Source: Loki-b32 sp964493385
GTDB taxonomy: Archaea > Asgardarchaeota > Lokiarchaeia > Sigyniarchaeales > SOKP01
DNA: 27,433 nucleotides
Assembly: GCA_964493385.1 (NCBI GenBank)
Contig: CAZBNW010000025.1
Coordinates: forward strand, 1-27,433
Direction of reading: 5' to 3'
Under the pieces are notes generated by a model, which had not been told where the DNA came from, searched no databases, and saw only the letters and a program-made list of their open reading frames with translations. Made by a program: the position numbers and the translations under genes. Shown here one piece after another: positions 17,453 to 24,607 of this stretch (position 1 is the first letter of the stretch; every line of letters begins with the position of its first letter).

Positions 17453-17552
17453 NNNNNNNNNNNNNNNNNNNNNNNNNNNNNNNNNNNNNNNNNNNNNNNN
17501 NNNNNNNNNNNNNNNNNNNNNNNNNNNNNNNNNNNNNNNNNNNNNNNNNNNN
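17453..17552. other. Assembly gap (100 N)
   Basis: Exactly 100 unknown bases, the usual placeholder for a scaffold gap of unknown length. The frames on its two sides differ, but this says nothing about a frameshift because the true length is unknown. The flanking protein segments look like two copies of one jelly-roll module, so the missing part probably holds the end of one copy and the start of the next. Confidence 0.97.
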
Positions 17553-18651
17553 TGAATTTGATTATGAAATTACTTTACAAAATGAATATTATGAACCTGA
17601 AGATCAGTTAGATAGGTGTATTGTATCAATATCAAAAGATTTTGGTGAAACTTGGATAGTACTTAAGGAATTTACATACGACAGTGAAGATCTTACTGGA
17701 AGTAAAAGATTGGAGATTTCTCAGTATTCCAATGAAGATATAATGATAATGTTCACTTTACATTCAAATGATAATGTAATTGGATTAGGATATGGTTGGT
17801 TGCTATCTAATATATATGTAGGTTATGATAAATCAACAGATTTTATAGCTCCTGAAATTGAAATACTTAATCCTGAACCTGATATTGCAGTTAATTCAAT
17901 TATTATGATTGAAGCAAATATCACAGATAATGTTGAATTAGATGAGTCAAGAATTTATATACTTCTTAACAATAAGAGTGTTGACCTGCATAGACTCACA
18001 TTTAATAGTACTACAAATATTTTAGAGTTTAATTGGAATACTGCTCAATATAATGATGGGATATATGAAATTAGAGTAGTAGCCTTTGATGAAGAAGGAA
18101 ATAAAGCAGAGTCATTTATAACCGTAACTGTAAATAATGTGAGATGGTGGCAAATATGGGGTCCATATATTATAATAATCATTATTGTAGTAATTGCGGG
18201 AATAACAATATATATTATTTCTGAAAAGAAAAGAAAAATATGGATTAACAAAATTAGGACCACTCGTATGGAAAAAATAAAGCTTAAAGATTTTGATAAA
18301 GATCAAGTAATAAAACAAATAGAATTAATCGAACATGAAGAAGAGTTGAAAAGACCTTTAACTTTATATTGCAAATCTTGTAGATCCTGGTTTTTATCTT
18401 CGAAGTTTGATATAATCTGTCCTGTTTGTGAGCATGATCAAATATACGCAACATACATTTGTTCAAACTGTGGAAAAATTTACTTTAAAGATGAACCAGG
18501 AGAAAATTATTATTGTAAAAATAAAACTTGTGAAGGTGTGAGATTAATAAGAAGGAAAAAAGAAGATATCCAAGAACTTTTAGCTAAAGAGGGAAAAATT
18601 CTAAGGGAATTTAAGAGTAAGAAAAAGAAATTTAGCATTTTAGACATATAA
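17553..18651 (+). CDS. C-terminal part of the subtilase: jelly-roll, Ig-like domain, TM helix and cytosolic zinc ribbons
   Basis: Open from the gap; first full codon GAA at 17554. It begins inside a jelly-roll module (FDYEITLQNEYYEPEDQ, later FGETWIVLKEF and GWLLSNIYVGYD), followed by an Ig-like domain from APEIEILNPEP to FITVTV (about 17848-18135). A single TM helix (about 18150-18225) leads to a basic stop-transfer stretch. The cytosolic tail of about 140 residues has eight cysteines in two zinc-ribbon-like pairs: CX2C-X12-CX2C (about 18370-18429) and CX2C-X14-CX4C (up to about 18533), then a lysine-rich helix. Merging with the protease upstream is inferred from matching module types, co-orientation and the absence of any start signal; a hidden gene boundary in the gap cannot be excluded. 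Zinc ribbons inside the cell on a surface protease are unusual. Confidence 0.85.
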
Positions 18652-18682
18652 AAGAATAATTAAGAATTGATAAGAAAGGAGT

Positions 18683-21667
18683 ATGGAATTAAGGAATTTT
18701 TTATATAAAATAAGAAAACGGATAAATCTGCAATTCTTCAAGCATTCTTGGCTTGATCTCAAACGAGATAAAGCAAAAGCCATCTTTGGGATATCTGGTA
18801 TAGCAATTTCACTATTTTTATTAACTACTATTGGAATGCTAAATGATACAGTGAATTATAATTACCTATTATATGTGACATCGACAACTGGGAAGAGCGA
18901 TATAATGATAACGCGTACAATCCAAACAGACTTAACATTTAATCCTTTTTATGACGAGAATATTATTAATAACGAATTGAAGGATATTGAAGGTGTCGAA
19001 GAATTATTTCCGCGTAATATGATGTTGGTTGAAACGTCTTCAGATAAAATAAATACGAGCGGTTTTCTAGAGCTATATGGCCTTGACTTTATAAAAGAAG
19101 CTACAAATGGTAATATAGGAGATTTAGTCATTGTAGATGAAGAAGGAAAAGAAACTCATGAGATCTATGACCGTGAACCAAACAATGGTGAATGTGTTAT
19201 ATTATGGAACGCTGCAGAACTCCTTAACGTGAGCAGAGGAGACATTATACATATAGAATACCAAAATTATGAATTAAATTTAACAATTGTTGAAATTTGT
19301 ATTCAAGAACTTAAGTTCATGCAATTTGAAAATACTTTAATTATAGTAAATTTACAACAATCTCAAGCCTTTTTACAGCGAGAGGGTCAAATAAACTTTA
19401 TTGTTGGGACTATTAAAAATCCTAAATCTGTTTACGATGCTAGTGATTTAACGAGAACAACTAGGACACTTCGAATGATTGGTGCAAGGATACAAGAAAG
19501 GCTGGACCTTAACGAGTTTACTGTAAGTTTACCAAAGTTAGAGGAACTTGAAGGAGGTGAATTCTTATTAATGATGGTGACAATAATGTTCTGGTTTATT
19601 ACAATTCTTTCCACACTTATAACAGGTATTTTAATAAACAGCATTTTATCTACCTCTGTTGAAGAAAGAATAAGAGAATTTGGTGTTGTTCGAGTAGTTG
19701 GAAGTAAAAAGGCGTACTGTGTAAAGATGGTTTTATTTGAAGGATTGATGTTAGGGTTGATTGGATCGATTATTGGAATGATACTTGGGTTCACAATGAT
19801 GAAGCCAATTGCACAAGGTTTATTTCCTCTATATCAGTTTCAATTTGAGTTTGCTGAAGTAGAATGGATTATTCAACCAGATACACTTATATTGACATTT
19901 TCAATAGGGACTTTTGTATCCTTAGCAATAGCTTTATTACCTGCTCTTAAAACAGCGAAGATAGATATTATTAAATCAATTACGCCATTTCAAACTAAGG
20001 AAGAAGGTTGGGAAATTAAAAAAGAAGGGAGTATGAATGTTAAAAGTTTTCTTACGGGTATTGCAATTGCTACCATTGGAATGATAGTTTTCGTCTTAAT
20101 GCCAAATATTTTTGTCACAGGTGATTTTATGCTAACATCAGCACTTTTTATTGGATTGCTTGCTGCTATTGTAATCGGATTAGTCTTTACATCAGTAGGA
20201 ATAATCCCATTAATTCAAAAATTATTTTTAGGCATTATTTCACCTGCTATAAAAAAATATAGTAGGATAATAAATATTTCGTTAAGACGATATAGAAGAC
20301 GTAACACGAGCACTGTGATTATGTTTGCCATTAGTTTTTCATTCATTTTCTTTCTTACAAGCGTAACTGAAATGGAATCAGAAAATATGGATCTAAATTT
20401 AAGATTCCAATATGGATCAGATCTAGTTTTAATGAATCAAGATTTATATAATCCAGAAAATGCGCTAACTCTTGAAATGGTTGAAGAGTTAGAGAGTCTG
20501 TCAGGAGTAGATAAATTAGCAATTTCTCTTCACAATACATTTGATCTTCAAGCCACTTTAGCAACAATTTTTGAAATAAGTGAAGGACAAGTAGGCTTAA
20601 GTGGTGAATCCACTGAACAAATGATGACTATGTTTCAATTTTTTGGAGAGGAAGACGATTCAAAACTGAAGACAACTGCGGGAGACATGATGGATTTTGA
20701 TGTTGTAGAGGCAGGTTTTATAGGTATAAATGAAGATTTTGTTGATTTAATAGATAAAGATTTATTAATTTGGAAAAGTGATGGTAGTAGTACTAGTTAT
20801 TCTTTTAATGAATTATTTATCCATAATAATACCTGTATTATTGCCAAATCCATTGCAGATTATATAGGAGTTAAAGAAGTAGGGGAATATATTCGTATAA
20901 CATTTTATAAACCAGAAGATTATAAAGATGGTCCATTGGGTCCAGGAAATGTTACATTATTTCGCGTGGTAGGAATTTCAGGGGGGATTCCTGGATTTTA
21001 TAACTTTCGAAGCAATGAAATGTCTGCTAATGGTGGAGGTGTAATGGTCTCATTAGAGAATTACATGCGCTTGATGAAAATTGAAAATCCTGGAGAGCCT
21101 AACATGATAGTTGATAAAATGTTTATAAATCTAGTTGATAAAACCGAAGAAAACATCAAAGAGACTAAAGATGATATTCTCACGATGTATCAAGAAAAAG
21201 ATATAATTATTGATGATGCAATTTCTAAAATTAACTTTTTCGAGACGATGACGGAAAGGCAATCCTTCCTCATGGAACTGATACTAACATTCACGGTAAT
21301 CATTAGTATTTTTGGTCTTGTTAGTAGTATGTATGCGGTTATTTTAGAGAGAAAATTTGAAATTGGGATACTTAGATCTATGGGTATGAAATCTAGAAAT
21401 GTCAGAAATATGTTTTTAATAGAAAGTATGATAACATTACTTTCTGCGGGCGTCATGGGAACAATTATTGGAACTTTCACAGGGTATCTACTTGAAAGCA
21501 CAATGGCTCTTATGACCGAGATGCCTATAATATTTTCTATTCCAATGGACACCTTATTAAGAGTGTTTATATTATCAATCGCTTTTGCATTTCTAGGAAC
21601 TTATGCGATTCTAATTAAATACTTTTACAAGAAGAGTATTATGGATATATTCAGACAAACATTTTAA
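18683..21667 (+). CDS. FtsX/MacB-type ABC permease with two FtsX cores (10 TM), permease 2
   Basis: 994 residues and colinear with the permease at 7453-10446: SVEERIREFG falls at 325-334 in both proteins, RRNTSTVIMFAISFSF here matches RRNSSTIMIFALSFSF there, and YGSDLVL matches FGSDLVI. Layout: TM1 about 32-54, first ectodomain about 56-288, TMs from about 293 to 515, TM about 542-562, second ectodomain about 565-855, and three TMs at the end with the second coupling motif LERKFEIGILRSMG. The ectodomains differ most, as expected if the partners differ. No second ATPase is nearby, so it probably shares the one encoded at 6226. Start: the first in-frame ATG after a stop at 18671; GGAG lies only 1 nt before it, too close for a normal Shine-Dalgarno. 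Last gene of the cluster, 31 bp after the protease. Confidence 0.9.
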   Translation: MELRNFLYKIRKRINLQFFKHSWLDLKRDKAKAIFGISGIAISLFLLTTIGMLNDTVNYNYLLYVTSTTGKSDIMITRTIQTDLTFNPFYDENIINNELKDIEGVEELFPRNMMLVETSSDKINTSGFLELYGLDFIKEATNGNIGDLVIVDEEGKETHEIYDREPNNGECVILWNAAELLNVSRGDIIHIEYQNYELNLTIVEICIQELKFMQFENTLIIVNLQQSQAFLQREGQINFIVGTIKNPKSVYDASDLTRTTRTLRMIGARIQERLDLNEFTVSLPKLEELEGGEFLLMMVTIMFWFITILSTLITGILINSILSTSVEERIREFGVVRVVGSKKAYCVKMVLFEGLMLGLIGSIIGMILGFTMMKPIAQGLFPLYQFQFEFAEVEWIIQPDTLILTFSIGTFVSLAIALLPALKTAKIDIIKSITPFQTKEEGWEIKKEGSMNVKSFLTGIAIATIGMIVFVLMPNIFVTGDFMLTSALFIGLLAAIVIGLVFTSVGIIPLIQKLFLGIISPAIKKYSRIINISLRRYRRRNTSTVIMFAISFSFIFFLTSVTEMESENMDLNLRFQYGSDLVLMNQDLYNPENALTLEMVEELESLSGVDKLAISLHNTFDLQATLATIFEISEGQVGLSGESTEQMMTMFQFFGEEDDSKLKTTAGDMMDFDVVEAGFIGINEDFVDLIDKDLLIWKSDGSSTSYSFNELFIHNNTCIIAKSIADYIGVKEVGEYIRITFYKPEDYKDGPLGPGNVTLFRVVGISGGIPGFYNFRSNEMSANGGGVMVSLENYMRLMKIENPGEPNMIVDKMFINLVDKTEENIKETKDDILTMYQEKDIIIDDAISKINFFETMTERQSFLMELILTFTVIISIFGLVSSMYAVILERKFEIGILRSMGMKSRNVRNMFLIESMITLLSAGVMGTIIGTFTGYLLESTMALMTEMPIIFSIPMDTLLRVFILSIAFAFLGTYAILIKYFYKKSIMDIFRQTF

Positions 21668-21768
21668 ATTGGTAATCGCAACCTATTCAATTCTTAAAAA
21701 CATTTTAATTTTCTTTAAAAAATTTTATTCAATTATTTAATGCTGTTTCAATCTAAATCGACAAAATA

Positions 21769-21777
21769 TTTATATAA
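21769..21777 (+). promoter_or_regulatory. TATA box of the 4-TM protein gene
   Basis: TTTATATAA, preceded by ACAAAATA, lies 62 bp before the ATG at 21840. It is the clearest TATA match in the window and would give a leader of roughly 35-40 nt. The rest of 21668-21839 is A/T-rich with no other feature seen. Confidence 0.5.
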
Positions 21778-21839
21778 GCTAAACCTAAAATTATAAATTT
21801 CAAAAAAAGATATTAAAAAATAAAATAAGGTATTTCAAA

Positions 21840-22346
21840 ATGGAAACTGGAAAAATTACAAGTTTAGTGGCAGGAATAATAACCATTCTCGCTACTTATG
21901 TGTTTTCTTGGTATACTATGCTCATCCCGGCACCCATACCAATATTTCGTTCCAATGGTTTAGGGATAATAACAAATGTTCCAGACTTGTTCACCCAAGC
22001 TGATATTTATGGACCTTTATTAGGTATGCCTGGATTTGCAGTTTATATTGTTGCTGGCTTTCTTATCTTTTTTTTGGTTTCTGGTATTATACAAATAATT
22101 GGTATAAAAAGCCGAGCTGCCGCAATTGTAGGTTCTGTTATGCCGATTGCTATAGCTATAGCATTGCTATTTAGTATTGGTGATATACTTAATAAGGTAA
22201 CATGGATACACTATGTTTTCGGTACTAACCCACTTGGAATATTTCCCTTACAAATACTACCTAATGATTTAGTGGATATAGGAGGCTATTTATTATTTGT
22301 TGGTGGGGGCCTAGGTATAGCTAGTGCATTTTTACCTCGAGGTTAA
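21840..22346 (+). CDS. Hypothetical 4-TM membrane protein
   Basis: I do not recognise the family. 168 residues with four predicted membrane helices at about 6-27, 63-88, 93-113 and 143-163. A loop of about 35 residues between TM1 and TM2 is rich in Pro and Gly (IPAPIPIFRSNG), and a second loop of about 30 lies between TM3 and TM4. Gly-rich helix ends and few charges suggest a small integral membrane protein with both termini on the same side. There are no catalytic or metal-binding motifs. It has its own promoter and terminator, so it is probably monocistronic and independent of the ABC cluster upstream. Confidence 0.8.
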   Translation: METGKITSLVAGIITILATYVFSWYTMLIPAPIPIFRSNGLGIITNVPDLFTQADIYGPLLGMPGFAVYIVAGFLIFFLVSGIIQIIGIKSRAAAIVGSVMPIAIAIALLFSIGDILNKVTWIHYVFGTNPLGIFPLQILPNDLVDIGGYLLFVGGGLGIASAFLPRG

Positions 22347-22362
22347 AAAGAATTACTCTACC

Positions 22363-22371
22363 TTTTTTTTT
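22363..22371 (+). terminator. T9 terminator after the 4-TM gene
   Basis: Nine T in a row begin 17 bp after the stop codon, in the 78-bp gap between converging genes. This fits an archaeal U-run terminator. Confidence 0.5.
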
Positions 22372-22424
22372 ATTATCAGAAAATCCTAAAGGTATAAATA
22401 ATAATTTTCTAATAAGAAAGTGTT

Positions 22425-23015
22425 CTAATAAGTATTTTCTTTTAGAAACTTGATAAATTTTCTCCAAGCTTTTCCCCTATGAGAAATTTTATTTTTTTCC
22501 TCTGTTGTCAGTTCCGCAAATGTCTTATGTGGTATAACGTTGGGAAGAAAAATCGGATCAAATCCAAAACCACCTGAACCTCTTATAGTTTTTGAAACTT
22601 TCCCATAAACATTTCCTTCAAAAAATAAGTTTTTATCAAGAGGTTTAAAATAAAGCGCTATTACTGAGGTAAAATGAGCTTGAGTCATTTCAAAATCATT
22701 TATTAATCTCAATATTCCTTTATTGCCAATGGTCTTCATAATATATGAAGAATAAACTCCTGGAAAACCATTGAGAGGTGTATCCACAAAAAACCCAGCA
22801 TCTTCTATGAAATAAGACCCATCTATTTGTCCTATTATACTTTCTAATTTGTATAATGCCACTTCCTGAATAGATCCTGCTTGAATTTCAATTGTTGTAG
22901 TATTTTTATGTTTTAAAATATAACTGAGATTTTCTTTTTTGAAGAGATTGGATATTTCGTTATATTTATGGATATTTCCAGTTACAAAATAAATAATATT
23001 TTGATCCTTGTTCAT
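22425..23015 (-). CDS. XTP/dITP pyrophosphatase (HAM1/RdgB family)
   Basis: Removes non-canonical purine nucleotides by hydrolysing ITP, dITP and XTP to the monophosphate and pyrophosphate in the cytosol. The 196 residues carry all family signatures: VTGNIHKYNE at 11-20, EDAG at 71-74 (metal binding), GFPGVYSS at 83-90, GGFGFDPIF at 148-156 and SHRGKAWRKF at 178-187 (base recognition). The length is normal for the family (about 185-200). It is divergent from the uS15 gene, with 158 bp between the starts. HAM1-type genes are often found near ribosomal or KEOPS genes in archaea (from memory), so the setting is not surprising. Confidence 0.95.
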   Translation of the reverse strand: MNKDQNIIYFVTGNIHKYNEISNLFKKENLSYILKHKNTTTIEIQAGSIQEVALYKLESIIGQIDGSYFIEDAGFFVDTPLNGFPGVYSSYIMKTIGNKGILRLINDFEMTQAHFTSVIALYFKPLDKNLFFEGNVYGKVSKTIRGSGGFGFDPIFLPNVIPHKTFAELTTEEKNKISHRGKAWRKFIKFLKENTY

Positions 23016-23091
23016 AATTACTATAATAGCTTAAGATTTATTTAGATATTCGAGTTCTATAAAGATTGAATCATTTGTAATAATTAACATT

Positions 23092-23111
23092 CCAAAAGTT
23101 TATTTTTTATA
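23092..23111 (+). promoter_or_regulatory. BRE/TATA-like promoter of the uS15-eS1 operon
   Basis: CCAAAAGTTTATTTTTTATA, 62 bp before the uS15 ATG, combines a purine-rich BRE-like part with a T/A box. Its core AAAAGTTTATTTTT is identical to the one before the ABC cluster (6156-6169). Confidence 0.5.
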
Positions 23112-23173
23112 TTTCTTTATTTATTTTATACTAAATCTTATAAGAACTGCAACATAAAAGGAAGAAAGCAAAA

Positions 23174-23632
23174 ATGGCTCGGATGCATTCTCGAAAGCGA
23201 GGAAAAAGTGGTTCGCGACGCCCAGCGAGATTAGAAAAACCAGTATGGGTAGAAGTCTCACCCGAAGAAGTTGAAAACGAAGTCGTCAAATTAGCAAGAA
23301 AAGGACATTCAAAATCTATGATAGGCGCGATTATGAGAGATTCCCGAGGTGTACCATTAGTTAAAGTTGTCGCTGGTAAAAAGATTAGTCAAATCCTAAA
23401 AGAAAATGATATCGAAGCAGCCTTGCCAGAGGAACTCGCTAACTTAGTAAAAAAAGCTTTAAATATAAGAAAGCATCTCGAGGCAAATCATAAAGACCTT
23501 GAAGCTAGAAAGGGATTGAATAGGAATGAGAGTAAGATATATCGATTAATAAAGTATTACAAAAAGAAGAAAATTCTACCACAAGATTTCAAATACGATC
23601 CCGAAAAAATAAGAACATTAGTAGCGAAATAG
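23174..23632 (+). CDS. rps15: 30S ribosomal protein uS15, archaeal type
   Basis: Small-subunit protein that binds 16S rRNA in the central domain. The 152 residues have the archaeal/eukaryotic N-terminal extension (MARMHSRKRGKSGSRRP, then KPVWVEVSPEEVENEVVKLA) absent from the roughly 89-residue bacterial form, followed by the S15 core with HLEANHKDLEARKGLNRNES and the basic helix YRLIKYYKKKKILP. Length fits archaeal uS15. The eS1 gene starts 13 bp after its stop, with the Shine-Dalgarno-like GGTGA overlapping the stop region, so the two are co-transcribed. Confidence 0.97.
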   Translation: MARMHSRKRGKSGSRRPARLEKPVWVEVSPEEVENEVVKLARKGHSKSMIGAIMRDSRGVPLVKVVAGKKISQILKENDIEAALPEELANLVKKALNIRKHLEANHKDLEARKGLNRNESKIYRLIKYYKKKKILPQDFKYDPEKIRTLVAK

Positions 23633-23645
23633 GTGAGAATTTAAA

Positions 23646-24461
23646 GTGAGTTCAAGAGCAAGGAAAAAAAAAATAAAAACAAAGAAGGTTTCATTCAAAG
23701 ATAAGGATTGGTACAAAATTTTTACACCCCGTATCTTTAACAACAAAGAAATTGGAGAAGTAATTGGTACGGAAAACACCATAATAGGTAGAACTGTTGA
23801 GGCGTTAATGTATGATTTTACTAGACAATATAGAGACATTAGTTTGAAATTAAATTTTAAAATTATCGATATTAATGAAGAAGCAAAAAAGTGCAATACA
23901 TTATTTCAAGGTCATAGTTATACAAATGATTATGTTAGGTCCTTGATAAATAGGGGAAGTACAAAAATACAAACAATACTTAATCTTACAACTAAAGATA
24001 ATTATATTTTTCGTGTTACAATGATTTGTACAACAATTAGAAGAGCAAGAAATAGCCAACAGGTTTTAATTCGAAAAATAATGAGTGAAATATTAAGAGA
24101 GTTTGCTAAAAGCTTAGATCATGAAAAATTTATTGCAGGGATGGTATATGGAGAATTTCAAAATCAAATTTTAAGAGTTGGTAAGACTATATATCCATTA
24201 TCAAGCTCTGTGATAGTTAAGAGTAAGCTAGTATCTATACCTGAAGGAGGAGAAGATAAGGAAATCCCTGATGATCAATTCGAAATTGTAGAAGTCGATG
24301 TAAAGAGATCCAGAAAATCAGAAATAAAAAGATCTGAAAGAATTAATGTAAAAAAGCTTATGCAATCCAAGAGTAAAACTAGATCCGCTGATAAAGAAGA
24401 GGAGAGTAATTCTACAGAAGAAAGTAAAGCTGAAGAATCAAAAGAACCTATCACTGAATAA
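23646..24461 (+). CDS. rps3ae: 30S ribosomal protein eS1 (S3Ae) with acidic C-terminal extension
   Basis: Archaeal/eukaryotic small-subunit protein near the mRNA exit site. The start is GTG at 23646 (MSSRARKKKIKTKK), 13 bp after the uS15 stop. The core shows DKDWYKIFTPRIFNNKEIGEV, GRTVEALMYDFTRQY and IRRARNSQQVLIRKIMSEIL, all typical of S3Ae. Archaeal members are usually about 200-220 residues. Here residues from about 217 onward form an added tail, first Arg/Lys/Ser-rich, then Glu/Ser-rich, and probably disordered. There is no sign of frameshift. Confidence 0.96.
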   Translation: MSSRARKKKIKTKKVSFKDKDWYKIFTPRIFNNKEIGEVIGTENTIIGRTVEALMYDFTRQYRDISLKLNFKIIDINEEAKKCNTLFQGHSYTNDYVRSLINRGSTKIQTILNLTTKDNYIFRVTMICTTIRRARNSQQVLIRKIMSEILREFAKSLDHEKFIAGMVYGEFQNQILRVGKTIYPLSSSVIVKSKLVSIPEGGEDKEIPDDQFEIVEVDVKRSRKSEIKRSERINVKKLMQSKSKTRSADKEEESNSTEESKAEESKEPITE

Positions 24462-24476
24462 AACCTAAATAATATT

Positions 24477-24502
24477 TAAGCTCTAAAAGCTTATTACTTT
24501 TT
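24477..24502 (+). terminator. Hairpin plus T-run after eS1
   Basis: TAAGCT (24477-24482) and AGCTTA (24488-24493) form a perfect 6-bp stem with a 5-nt loop, followed by TTTTT at 24498-24502, 16 bp after the eS1 stop. It probably ends the ribosomal operon. Confidence 0.42.
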
Positions 24503-24607
24503 AATATTAAATTTTTAAAGATTAGTAAGTTATTTACTTATAGGGAAAATTAATATTTTTAGTTAAATAATTATTTTAATTTTAATATACTATTAGAAGT
24601 GGTATTT

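Noticed and set aside
14421..18651. Apparent frameshift in the subtilase gene between the 5' and 3' parts
   Set aside because: The frame change coincides exactly with a 100-N placeholder of unknown true length, so it carries no information about a real frameshift or pseudogene.
24599..24607. GTG start three codons upstream for the acyl-CoA dehydrogenase
   Set aside because: ATG 24608 is a normal start; neither has a strong Shine-Dalgarno, so the standard codon was preferred.
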